7,750 nt of DNA from Chloroflexota bacterium (GCA_016213125.1 JACRBR010000213.1:1-7750); one strand, 5' to 3'; positions 1 through 6,394 are shown, counted from the first letter of the stretch. Numbers and translations are program-made. The notes: generated by a model from the letters alone, not told the origin.

Positions 1-2077
1 GCGGATCATCGAGAACTTCAAGTGCCCGCAGCTCGTCGGGAGAGGCGGGGTCGGCTTCGGCGATTGTCTGGAGCGCTTCATTCGACGCGACGTGCCAGAG
101 CTTGATCTCGCCACCGGTCTGGCGGCGGCGCCAGGCGCGAAGCGCTTCATACAGGGGGCTTCCGCTGTTGTCGCTCGATGTGGCCGCGGCCACCTGAGGT
201 GGGGCACGGTGCTCGACTGAGTGCGGATGCTCCTCGACGTAAGCACGCAGCTCCGCGAGGAGCTGCAGCCCGTAGCGCTGCAGCTTCGCCGGGCCCATCC
301 CGGGTACGTCGAGCAGATCTTCCGACGAGAGGGGCCGTCGCTCCGCGATCGCCGCCAGAGTCGCGTCGTGGCAGATCACGTAGGCGGGCACACCCTCGGC
401 ATCGGCGCGGAGCCTCCGCCACTGCTTGAGGCGCTCGAACAACGTCGCGGCTACTCCGTCCAGCGTTTCCGTGGCGGAGCGCGGATCGCGCGCGCCGGAC
501 CGCAGGGTCGGCCGGTCGAGCGGAGGGAGTCGCACCGGGTTGGGCCGCGCCCCCGCGATGACGTCGACGCCGCGGCGCGTGACGTGCAACGTCTGCTGCT
601 CCGGCTCGAGGGCGAGGAGGCCACAGGCGAGCATGCGGCGCAGGAGGCGCCGGGTCCAGTCTTCGCGGCGGTGTTTCAGTGCGCCGAACTGCGGGCGCGA
701 TTGCCAGTCGTACTTGCGCACCTGGGCGGTTCCGTGGCCGATGAGGTAGTTCGCCACGGTGCCGGGTCCGACGGCGAACGGCAACGCGCGGATCGCGCCG
801 AGCGCTTCGCGAACTTCCGGCGCTGACGCTTCTTCGTCAGGGTCGGGCGACATGCGGCCTTCCGCTGCGGCGACGCAGTTATCGCACTGGCTACAGCCGC
901 CCAGCTCTTCCGCCTCGTCCTCGAAGTACTCGAGGATAGAGTCGTGGCGGCAGGCCGATGTCTCGGCGTAACCGATCATCGCGCGCAGCATCTCGCGGCG
1001 GCGGAGGGAGTGCTCGGGGGAGGTCGCCGGATCGCCGGCGATCAGGCGGAAGCGCAGCGCGATGTCCGGATCGGAGATCATCAGCAGACCTTGCGCCGGC
1101 TCTCCATCGCGGCCGGCGCGCCCGACTTCCTGGTAGTACGCCTCGACGGACTCCGGCAGGGCGTGGTGCATGACGAGCCTGATGTCGGGGCGGTCGATGC
1201 CCATGCCGAAGGCGTTGGTGGCGGCGACGACGTCGAGCATGTCCGACTGGAACTTCGCCTGCACGGCGTTGCGCGCCGGCCCACTCATGCCGGCGTGATA
1301 ATGCTCCGCGCGCCAGCCGAGATTGCGCAGCGACTCCGCCACGGCCTCGGCGTTCTTGCGCGATCCGGTGTAAACGAGGGCCGTGCCCTTGCCCGCCTTC
1401 GGCTTCCCGAGGACGCGTTTCACCTTTTCGGCGATGCGCTTCTGCTTCGCGCGGGGGCCGCTGACCTCTTCGACGGACAGCCGCAGGTTGTCGCGCGCGA
1501 ATCCTCGGAGGATCTGCTTCGCGCCGGGCATGCCGAGGCGGTCGACGATCTCCTGCCGCACGAGCGGCGTTGCGGTCGCGGTGCAGGCGAGGAGCCGCTT
1601 CGGTTGGAGGCGCTGGACCAATTCGCCGATCTGCAGGTACTCGGGACGGAAGTCGTGGCCCCACTGGCTGATGCAGTGGGCCTCATCGATCGCGAGCAGC
1701 GAGATCGACAGCTTCGACAGAACGCCATCGACGAACCAGTCGAGCGCAAGCCGCTCGGGCGCGATGTACAGCAGCTTGACCTTCCCCGCCAGCGCCAAGT
1801 CGATGCGGCGCTGGTTCTCGCCTGCGTCGAGGTTCGACGCCAGGTACGTCGCTGGGATGCCGCGGGCGTGGAGGGAGGCAACCTGGTCCGCCATGAGCGC
1901 GACGAGCGGCGTGATCACGATCGCCATGCCGTCGAGCTGCGTCGCCGGATACTGGTACGTCAGGCTCTTACCGCCGCCCGTCGGCGCCACGACCAGCACG
2001 CGGCCGGAGCCGGAGATCAGCTCGTCGACCGCTTCTTGTTGCCAGGGGTATAGCTCGTGTTCAGTGGCGGTGGCCAT
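1..2077 (-). CDS. recQ: ATP-dependent DNA helicase RecQ, 3' end beyond the window
   Basis: This is a superfamily 2, 3'-5' DNA helicase of the RecQ family, which acts in recombination and repair of stalled forks. The frame stays open for 692 codons to the left edge, so the C-terminus is missing. Visible motifs are Walker A APTGGGKS (residues 31-38), DEAH (131-134) followed by CISQWGHDFRPEY, the SAT-like ACTATAT (164-170), and motif VI YYQEVGRAGRDG (314-325). Four zinc-binding cysteines (C376, C395, C398, C401) match the RecQ-Ct zinc site, and a winged-helix region follows at about 410-510. An HRDC domain spans about 545-613 (VPAYVICHD, LLDVPGMGPAKLQRYG). A second HRDC-like segment starts at about 641 (LYEALRAWRRRQ) and is cut by the window edge. 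The ATG at 2077 is the first possible start after an in-frame TGA three codons upstream. No strong Shine-Dalgarno sequence is seen. The gene lies 26 bp downstream of the four-helix-bundle gene on the same strand and may be read through from it. Confidence 0.96.
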   Translation of the reverse strand, partial: MATATEHELYPWQQEAVDELISGSGRVLVVAPTGGGKSLTYQYPATQLDGMAIVITPLVALMADQVASLHARGIPATYLASNLDAGENQRRIDLALAGKVKLLYIAPERLALDWFVDGVLSKLSISLLAIDEAHCISQWGHDFRPEYLQIGELVQRLQPKRLLACTATATPLVRQEIVDRLGMPGAKQILRGFARDNLRLSVEEVSGPRAKQKRIAEKVKRVLGKPKAGKGTALVYTGSRKNAEAVAESLRNLGWRAEHYHAGMSGPARNAVQAKFQSDMLDVVAATNAFGMGIDRPDIRLVMHHALPESVEAYYQEVGRAGRDGEPAQGLLMISDPDIALRFRLIAGDPATSPEHSLRRREMLRAMIGYAETSACRHDSILEYFEDEAEELGGCSQCDNCVAAAEGRMSPDPDEEASAPEVREALGAIRALPFAVGPGTVANYLIGHGTAQVRKYDWQSRPQFGALKHRREDWTRRLLRRMLACGLLALEPEQQTLHVTRRGVDVIAGARPNPVRLPPLDRPTLRSGARDPRSATETLDGVAATLFERLKQWRRLRADAEGVPAYVICHDATLAAIAERRPLSSEDLLDVPGMGPAKLQRYGLQLLAELRAYVEEHPHSVEHRAPPQVAAATSSDNSGSPLYEALRAWRRRQTGGEIKLWHVASNEALQTIAEADPASPDELRALEVLDDP

Positions 2078-2097
2078 GAGAGTGTCTCAGTGTCCTT

Positions 2098-2125
2098 AGT
2101 GCGTCAGTGCGTCAGCGCGTCAGTT
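2098..2125 (+). repeat. Octamer array, left flank of the four-helix-bundle gene
   Basis: Three consecutive copies of an octamer of form CGTCAGNN (CGTCAGTG, CGTCAGCG, CGTCAGTT) occupy 2102-2125. More degenerate copies extend toward recQ. The array runs inward toward the four-helix-bundle gene and overlaps its stop codon at 2104-2106. It pairs as an inverted repeat with the array at 2566-2589 (21 of 24 positions when aligned on the inner end). Confidence 0.8.
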
Positions 2126-2550
2126 GCGGTGGGGGTGGATGCTGGCGCTGGTGGCGAAATGCGCCTGGAACGGGCCAGGGCGCGCGGCTTCCCCGAGCGC
2201 GCTCGCAGCGTTGCAAGAAACGACGCGAGCATCCGCTTGACTTCTATCGCGCGAGCTTCAAGTTCCTGATAGGTGTGCTCGTCGAGGTACGAGAGGTCCC
2301 GCGCCAACAACAACTGGTACTCCAGCTCGCTCAATGAGCCGAACGCGATCTGGCAGAACTGGATGAGTTCCGGCCATCCGCCGCGTCCGCAGCCTTCACA
2401 TATGTTCGAGCCGATGGACACAGACGCGCTCCTCATCTGCGCGTTCAGCCTATAGGTCTCGTGCTTGGGGAAACGCTGGGTCACACGGTAGACATCCAGC
2501 GTGAGCTGGTGAGTCTTCTGCCAGACCAACAAGTCTCGGAAATCCTGCAT
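2104..2550 (-). CDS. Four-helix-bundle protein (S23 / rRNA intervening-sequence protein family)
   Basis: This 148-residue protein belongs to the four-helix-bundle family first known from the open reading frame in 23S rRNA intervening sequences. Free-standing homologues are common and their function is unknown. The family pattern is clear: FRDLLVWQKTHQL (4-16), a VYRVTQRFPKHE stretch (21-32), RSASVSIGSNICEG (41-54), and the signature FGSLSELEYQLLLARDL (70-86), followed by a last helix to about residue 115. The tail from about 120 is Arg/Pro/Ala-rich and unlike the bundle. Its last codons and its TGA stop are made by the flanking octamer repeat. GGAG lies 8 bases before the ATG. The gene sits between the MBL gene (42 bp away) and recQ (26 bp away), enclosed by inverted octamer arrays. 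No rRNA surrounds it, so it is not acting here as a 23S insertion. Confidence 0.9.
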   Translation of the reverse strand: MQDFRDLLVWQKTHQLTLDVYRVTQRFPKHETYRLNAQMRSASVSIGSNICEGCGRGGWPELIQFCQIAFGSLSELEYQLLLARDLSYLDEHTYQELEARAIEVKRMLASFLATLRARSGKPRALARSRRISPPAPASTPTATDALTH

Positions 2551-2565
2551 CTTCGTAACTCCATG

Positions 2566-2596
2566 AACTGACGTACTGACGCGCTGACGTACTCAG
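2566..2596 (-). repeat. Octamer array, right flank of the four-helix-bundle gene (inverted copy)
   Basis: Read on the minus strand this array gives CGTCAGCG, CGTCAGTA, CGTCAGTT, pointing inward like the left array at 2102-2125. A degenerate CTGAGTA unit lies on its outer side and contains the stop codon of the MBL gene (2593-2595). The best ungapped inverted match is 18 of 19 bases (2106-2124 against 2575-2593). A CTCAG pentamer lies outside both arrays (2086-2090 and 2592-2596). It could be a short target duplication or simply a decayed repeat unit. Confidence 0.8.
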
Positions 2597-3450
2597 CCCG
2601 ACGGCTCGACGGGCACCCACTTCCGCTTGCCATCGGCGGTCTCGGTCATGTAGCCGAGGCCGGGGAAGGCGCAATGGACGGCCACGACGAGTTGCCGCTC
2701 GTCGATGGCGCGCTGGACGACGGCCTTCTTCGTCTCCATCGCCTCGAGCGGGTAGATGTCGAACGAGGACACCCACGGGGCGCGCTCGAGCTGGACGGGG
2801 TGCTGGATCATGTCGCCGATGTAGACCGCGGACTCGCCGCCGGACGACAGGATGACGCTCGCGTGGTCGCGGGTGTGGCCGTGCGTGGGGATGATCGTGA
2901 TTTCGTCCGTGACGTTCGTTTCGCCGTCGATGAGCTCGAGCTGGCCGGTATCGGCGACCGGCTGGACGTTCTCGGCGAAGTAGGTGGCGCGGGTGCGCTC
3001 GTTCGGGTGCATGCAGGCGTCGTATTCGCCGCGCTGGACCAGATAGCGGGCGCGGGGGAAGGTGGGCGCCCAACCGTCGCCTGTCTGCTTCGTGTTCCAG
3101 CCGCAGTGGTCGGCGTGGAGGTGCGTGTTGATGACTACGTCGACGTCCTCCGGGGCGACGCCGACCGCGGCCAGCTCGTCGAGCAGCGTGACGCCGCCGG
3201 GGCGCTCCGTCTGGCCGAGGGGGCGCTCCTTCTCGCCGACGCCGGTCTCGATGAGGATGGTCTTGCCCTGCGACGAGACCAGCAACGAGTTCAGGCCAAG
3301 GGCCATCTGATAGCGGCTGTTCAGCTCGATGCCGAGCCGCTCCCAGAGGATGCGAGGCACAACGCCGAAGACGGCGCCGGCATCCTGGAAGTAGACGCCA
3401 TCGGTGAGGACATTCAGGTGAAGGCCACCGAGGCGATGACGTACGGGCAT
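2593..3450 (-). CDS. MBL-fold metallo-hydrolase
   Basis: This 285-residue protein is a metallo-beta-lactamase-fold hydrolase with a dinuclear metal site. The ligands are visible: HLHADH (H110, H112, D114, H115), H190 in the PTHGHTRDH segment (188-196), D213 in YIGDM, and H259 near the C-terminus. The NTHLHADHCGW motif and the overall length resemble the lactonase-like branch (AHL-lactonase and related esterases), but substrate cannot be read from motifs alone. No signal peptide is seen, so it is probably cytoplasmic. The start at 3450 is preceded by a G-rich AGGGGGG element 4 bases upstream. The upstream stretch carries a strong promoter, a dyad and repeats that copy this start region. The stop codon lies inside the octamer array shared with the next gene. 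Confidence 0.93.
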   Translation of the reverse strand: MPVRHRLGGLHLNVLTDGVYFQDAGAVFGVVPRILWERLGIELNSRYQMALGLNSLLVSSQGKTILIETGVGEKERPLGQTERPGGVTLLDELAAVGVAPEDVDVVINTHLHADHCGWNTKQTGDGWAPTFPRARYLVQRGEYDACMHPNERTRATYFAENVQPVADTGQLELIDGETNVTDEITIIPTHGHTRDHASVILSSGGESAVYIGDMIQHPVQLERAPWVSSFDIYPLEAMETKKAVVQRAIDERQLVVAVHCAFPGLGYMTETADGKRKWVPVEPSG

Positions 3451-3520
3451 CCAGCCCCCCTAGGCGGATGCCCGCGGCATCCTGCCCCCTCTCGCGGATG
3501 CCCGCGGCATCCTGCCTCCG
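3445..3520 (-). repeat. 30-bp-period tandem repeat covering the MBL translation start
   Basis: Two perfect 23-bp direct copies lie at 3464-3486 and 3494-3516 (offset 30 bp), and a degenerate third copy overlaps the MBL start codon at 3448-3450. Each full copy contains the hairpin GGATGCCCGCGGCATCC (3466-3482 and 3496-3512), with a 7-bp stem and a 3-base loop. On the minus strand each unit presents a G-rich purine tract, a four-base spacer and ATGCC, which is the same layout as the true MBL start. The repeat therefore seems to have multiplied the translation initiation region. Confidence 0.8.
3460..3510 (-). CDS. Possible 16-codon leader ORF upstream of the MBL gene
   Basis: On the minus strand an ATG at 3510 is preceded by GGAGG with 4 bases between, and opens a frame encoding MPRASARGGRMPRASA before a TAG at 3462-3460. 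It is built from two repeat units, hence the repeated MPRASA. It is in frame with the MBL gene, whose ATG follows 9 bases after the TAG. It would begin about 27 bases into a transcript from the predicted promoter. It could be a translated leader, the remnant of an older N-terminus, or an untranslated by-product of the repeat. Nothing proves that it is translated. Confidence 0.35.
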   Translation of the reverse strand: MPRASARGGRMPRASA

Positions 3521-3522
3521 TC

Positions 3523-3542
3523 CGCACTAGAACGTTAGTGCG
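3523..3542. promoter_or_regulatory. Operator-like dyad at the predicted MBL transcription start
   Basis: CGCACTA (3523-3529) and TAGTGCG (3536-3542) form a perfect 7-bp inverted repeat around a 6-base centre. It lies directly downstream of the -10 hexamer and covers the predicted start point, a classic position for a repressor site. Its right half also contains CGTTAGT, the unit of the heptamer array at 6361-6381. No regulator gene lies next to it. Confidence 0.45.
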
Positions 3543-3543
3543 A

Positions 3544-3572
3544 ATCATAGGCTAGTACGCCTTAGCAGTCAA
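3544..3572 (-). promoter_or_regulatory. Sigma-70-type promoter for the MBL gene
   Basis: On the minus strand, TTGACT (3572-3567) and TATGAT (3549-3544) are separated by exactly 17 bp, close to the housekeeping consensus TTGACA/TATAAT. The start point would fall near 3537, about 87 bases before the MBL start codon. The region is less GC-rich than its surroundings, as expected of a promoter. Confidence 0.7.
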
Positions 3573-3582
3573 CTGTGCCTAT

Positions 3583-3600
3583 CGGAAGTAGATTCTTCCG
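3583..3600 (-). terminator. Weak hairpin after the lipoprotein gene
   Basis: CGGAAG and CTTCCG form a 6-bp stem with a 6-base loop, 6 bases beyond the restored stop codon of the lipoprotein gene and just upstream of the MBL promoter. No T-tract follows, so termination is only a possibility. Confidence 0.3.
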
Positions 3601-3606
3601 TGAAGC

Positions 3607-4115
3607 TCAGCTCTCGCAGTCGAGGCTGATCTCGATATTGTTGTTATCCGCGATGGACTGGAGGTCGTTGCAGGCATCCGTGAAGCGCCCGTCGGCCTCG
3701 TTGAAGGCCTCGCTGTCCAGGATCCCGAAGAGGTCGTCGAGCGTCTCCGCGTCCCGGATATCGTCCAGCAGCTTTTCGAACTCGTCGCTGAATTCGCGCG
3801 CGGCTTCGACGGCCGCCTCGTGGGCGTCCTCGGCTTCCTTCGGTGGATCGAGGTCTTCGACCTCATCGAGGAAGTCGTTGATGATGTCGGGAACTCACCG
3901 AAGGCGTCCTTGATCTCGTCGACGTCTTCCGTGTCCTCGAGCCTGGCCCCGATGGCGTCGGAGCGCTCGGTGCTCTTGTCGTCGGCTTCCTCCAGCTTCT
4001 GGAAGTACTCCTCGAGCGAGAGTGCGCCGCCCCCGCTGCTGCAGGCGGAGACGCTGCCGGTCATAGCGACCAGCAGGCCTACGGCGGCGATCGTCTTCAT
4101 CAAGGTTGTCTTCAT
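3607..4115 (-). pseudogene. Small secreted lipoprotein gene with a one-base frameshift
   Basis: The start MKTTLMKTIAAVGLLVAMTG followed by SVSAC gives a signal peptide with a lipobox (VSAC, lipidated C25) and then a Ser/Gly-rich linker. The acidic, helix-forming part LEEYFQKLEEADD runs in frame to DEIKDAFGEF at about residue 75. After this the frame turns into low-complexity Ser/Thr/Arg sequence. The other frame continues the same acidic character without a break (DIINDFLDEVEDLD through NNNIEISLDCES) and stops at TGA 3609-3607. Adding one base near 3889-3893, in a run of three G, would restore a 169-residue protein. The cause may be a real mutation or an assembly error. Without the repair, the first frame runs on to about 3579. 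AAGGAG lies 10 bases before the ATG. No family is recognised; it is probably a periplasmic or cell-surface lipoprotein. Confidence 0.8.
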
Positions 4116-4156
4116 GTGACCGCGACTCCTTCGCTGTGCTCTCCCGGTTGCGTTCG

Positions 4157-4174
4157 CCTCGCGTTGGCGCGAGG
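4157..4174. promoter_or_regulatory. GC-rich hairpin between the serine hydrolase and lipoprotein genes
   Basis: CCTCGCG and CGCGAGG form a perfect 7-bp stem around TTGG, 46 bp after the serine hydrolase stop and 42 bp before the lipoprotein start. A further GCGCGAG half-site follows at about 4183-4189. There is no T-tract. It could be a weak terminator or a protein-binding site in the lipoprotein leader. Confidence 0.35.
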
Positions 4175-4219
4175 GTACGTTCGCGCGAGTGTAACAGAGC
4201 GGCTCCGACCTCACGACTG

Positions 4220-5440
4220 CTATCCGAGCGCCTCGGCGGCGAGGCGGGCGGAGTCGGCGAGGGCGGCTGTGCGACCGTAGCCGATGAGGTCCATTGCCAG
4301 CGCGTTCGTCGTGAAGCCGAAGGCGAGGCCGATCTCGGGATCGCAGTAGCCGATGGAGCCGCCGAGGCCGGCGTGGCCGAACGCGGTCTCGCGCGGGCCC
4401 TGCGGCCAGCCCTCGATGCCGCCGGTCATATAGCCGAGCGCCCAGCCCACCTCGACGACGATCACCTTGTCGGCGCGTCTGGTCTGGAGCTTCGACATGA
4501 TCTGCACGCGCTCGGGGCTCATCAGGCGCGCGCCGTCCAACTCGCCGCCGTTCCCGAGACAGGCGTACATGCGGGCGAGATCGCGGGCGGTCATGATGCC
4601 GTTCGCGGCGGGGATCGCGGCGCGGTGGCCCTCCGGCGTGTCGAAGACGTCGTGCTCCTGGTTGCCGCCTGCGAGCATCTGACCGGGGCGCGCGCCCATC
4701 GCGCGCTCCATGAGCGGTTCGATCAGGGGCTGGCCGGCGGAGAGGCGCTCCTGCATCTGCTGCAGGATCTCTGGCGTGGGCGCCATGCGGCTCTTCAGCT
4801 TCGCGATCTGCGGCTCGACGTCCGCGGGAGCGCCGATGTACATGTCCTTGAGGCCGAGCGGCGCGCAGACCTCGTCGCGGAGGAACTGCCCGATGCGCTT
4901 GCCGCTGACGCGCCGGACGATCTCGCCGACGAGGAAGCCGAAGGTGATGGCGTGGTAGCCGCTGGCCGTGCCGGGCTCCCATGCGGGCTCCTCTTCCTCG
5001 AGGCCGTGGATAACAGCGTCCCAGTCGAAGAGATCGGCGCCGTACAGGCCCTCCGGCACGGGGGCGAGGCCGGCCTGATGCGTAAGGAGGTGGTAAACGG
5101 TGATGCGCTCCTTTCCCTTCTTGCCGAACTCGGGCCAGTAGGTGGAGACGGGGGCTTCGTAGTCGACGAGGCCGCGGTCGGCGAGGATGTGGAGACAGGT
5201 GGCGGTCAGTCCCTTCGTCGTCGAGAACGAGACAGCCATCGTGTCGGGTAGCCAGGGGCGCTTCGTGTCCTCGTCGGCGAGGCCGCCCCAGACGTCGACG
5301 ACCTTCTTGCCGTGGTGGTAGACGCAGACGCCGAAGCCGATGTGCTGGCCATCGGCGACCTGCTGTTCGAGGAGATCGCGGACGGCTTCAAAGCCGGGCT
5401 CTACCGTCCCCTGCAGCACCGATCCTGTTACGACACCCAT
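4220..5440 (-). CDS. Beta-lactamase-family serine hydrolase (class C / EstB-like)
   Basis: This 406-residue protein has the penicillin-binding-protein-like serine hydrolase fold (Pfam Beta-lactamase group), which covers class C beta-lactamases, esterases and D-amino peptidases. The catalytic SxxK is S73-T-T-K76 in AVSFSTTKG. The second motif is Y162 in ASGYHAITFGFLVGEIVRR, with His where YxN enzymes place the intervening residue and no Asn after it. The third motif is H356-A-G in FGHAGLGGSIGYCDP, replacing KTG as is usual in the esterase-like members. No signal peptide is seen, which argues for a cytoplasmic esterase or amidase rather than a secreted beta-lactamase. GAGGTGA lies 5 bases before the ATG at 5440 and decides the start. 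The open frame continues upstream only as antisense of the neighbouring gene. It is divergent from the dehydrogenase gene across a 121-bp gap. Confidence 0.93.
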   Translation of the reverse strand: MGVVTGSVLQGTVEPGFEAVRDLLEQQVADGQHIGFGVCVYHHGKKVVDVWGGLADEDTKRPWLPDTMAVSFSTTKGLTATCLHILADRGLVDYEAPVSTYWPEFGKKGKERITVYHLLTHQAGLAPVPEGLYGADLFDWDAVIHGLEEEEPAWEPGTASGYHAITFGFLVGEIVRRVSGKRIGQFLRDEVCAPLGLKDMYIGAPADVEPQIAKLKSRMAPTPEILQQMQERLSAGQPLIEPLMERAMGARPGQMLAGGNQEHDVFDTPEGHRAAIPAANGIMTARDLARMYACLGNGGELDGARLMSPERVQIMSKLQTRRADKVIVVEVGWALGYMTGGIEGWPQGPRETAFGHAGLGGSIGYCDPEIGLAFGFTTNALAMDLIGYGRTAALADSARLAAEALG

Positions 5441-5561
5441 GAAGTCACCTCGCGTGAATCGTTCTTCAAACGCCCAAAGGCTACGCGCGTCCGGCGGCCG
5501 GGCGGAAGGGCCTTTCGCGCCCTTTCTTCTGCACCTATCTTCCTGACGAGGAGGTGCCGCC

Positions 5562-6359
5562 ATGCGACTGGAAGGAAAGACCGCCCTGATCACGGGGGCG
5601 GGGAGCGGGATGGGGCGGGTGGCTGCGGTGATGTTCGCGAAGGAGGGGGCGAACGTCATCGCGACGGACATCTCGCGCGAGGGTTTGGAGCAGACGGCTG
5701 CGTTGGTGCACCCCACCCCGTCCCTCCCCGCTGGCGGGGAGGGGGAACGCCACGGGAACATCCTGGCGCTGACGGGGGACGTGACGAACGCGGCGGACGT
5801 GGAGTCGTGGGTGCGGGCGGGGGTGGAGCGGTTCGGGGGGTTGCAGGTGCTGTACAACAACGCCGGCATCTTCCCGGACGACGACCGCAGCGTGGTGGAC
5901 ACGGACGAATCGGTGTGGGCGCGGACGCTTTCTGTGAACCTGCAGGGGGTGATGCTGTGCTGCAAGTACGGCATCCCGGAGATCCAGCGGGCGGGTGGCG
6001 GCTCGGTGATCAACGTGGCGTCGTTCGTCGCGCTGGTGGGGTGCACGGTGCCGCAGGACGCATACACGGCGAGCAAGGGCGCGGTGCTGGCGCTGACGAA
6101 GTCTTTGGCGGTGCAGTTCGGGCGGGACGGGGTGCGGGTGAACGCGATCTGTCCGGGGCCGATCCTGACGCCGCTACTGGCGGACCTTTTCCCGAGCGAG
6201 GAGGAAAAGCTGAAGCGGCTGAACCGCATCCCGCTGGGCCGGTTCGGACTGCCGGAGGACATTGCGCACGCGGCGGTGTTTCTCGCCAGCGACGAGTCGG
6301 CGTGGATGACGGGGACGGAGTTCGTGGTGGATGGTGGCATCACGGTCAATTACTTCTAG
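5562..6359 (+). CDS. SDR-family NAD(P)-dependent oxidoreductase
   Basis: This 265-residue classical short-chain dehydrogenase has the dinucleotide-binding TGAGSGMG (11-18) and an acidic D36 after the second strand, which favours NAD. NNAG is at 99-102. The catalytic residues are N126, S154 and Y168-x3-K172 (YTASK), followed by CPGPILTP (197-204). The C-terminus has the usual MTGTEFVVDGG. The substrate is unknown; relatives act on 3-oxoacyl groups, sugars or alcohols. An unusual Pro/Gly/His-rich insert (about residues 50-64) between the second helix and third strand is encoded by a GC-rich palindrome. Removing it gives the normal length of about 250. AGGAGG lies 7 bases before the ATG, a very strong ribosome site. 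The gene is the only one on the plus strand, and its stop is followed at once by a heptamer array. Confidence 0.95.
   Translation: MRLEGKTALITGAGSGMGRVAAVMFAKEGANVIATDISREGLEQTAALVHPTPSLPAGGEGERHGNILALTGDVTNAADVESWVRAGVERFGGLQVLYNNAGIFPDDDRSVVDTDESVWARTLSVNLQGVMLCCKYGIPEIQRAGGGSVINVASFVALVGCTVPQDAYTASKGAVLALTKSLAVQFGRDGVRVNAICPGPILTPLLADLFPSEEEKLKRLNRIPLGRFGLPEDIAHAAVFLASDESAWMTGTEFVVDGGITVNYF
5710..5752 (+). repeat. GC-rich palindromic repeat inserted in frame within the SDR gene
   Basis: CCCTCCCCGC (5722-5731) and GCGGGGAGGG (5734-5743) form a 10-bp perfect inverted repeat around only two bases, with C-rich sequence before and G-rich sequence after. It encodes HPTPSLPAGGEGERH in the dehydrogenase. 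Such palindromes are typical of dispersed extragenic repeats, and here the reading frame is kept through it. The exact ends of the element cannot be fixed from one copy. Confidence 0.65.
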
Positions 6360-6360
6360 C

Positions 6361-6381
6361 TCGTTAGTCGTTAGTCGTTAG
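6361..6381 (+). repeat. Heptamer array, three copies of TCGTTAG
   Basis: Three perfect tandem copies of TCGTTAG begin two bases after the SDR stop codon. In the CGTTAGT register the unit differs at two positions from the array at 6681-6708 and at one from the octamers around the four-helix-bundle gene. Confidence 0.9.
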
Positions 6382-6394
6382 GGGACGGACGGGA

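Noticed and set aside
944..2053. Long plus-strand open frames opposite recQ (up to 369 codons)
   Set aside because: The opposite strand encodes RecQ with every motif in place. The plus-strand frames are Arg/Ala/Gly-rich antisense of GC-rich codons and have no recognisable domain.
2104..2550. A 23S rRNA intervening sequence
   Set aside because: The encoded protein is of that family, but both neighbours are protein genes and no rRNA sequence is present.
3880..3900. Programmed -1 frameshifting in the lipoprotein gene
   Set aside because: No X-XXY-YYZ slippery heptamer and no clear downstream pseudoknot is visible. A one-base loss or sequencing error is simpler.
3579..4982. A 467-codon minus-strand frame joining serine hydrolase antisense-frame sequence to the lipoprotein
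   Set aside because: The first two thirds are out-of-frame Arg-rich translation of the serine hydrolase. The lipoprotein signal peptide marks the real start at 4115.
5506..5524. AAGGGC/GCCCTT hairpin in the gap before the SDR gene
   Set aside because: It has a six-base stem with a 7-base loop in GC-rich sequence. It is too weak to call as a terminator or operator.
4220..6349. A 709-codon minus-strand frame starting inside the SDR gene
   Set aside because: Everything upstream of 5440 is antisense to the SDR gene and intergenic sequence. The serine hydrolase domain and a good ribosome site both place the start at 5440.
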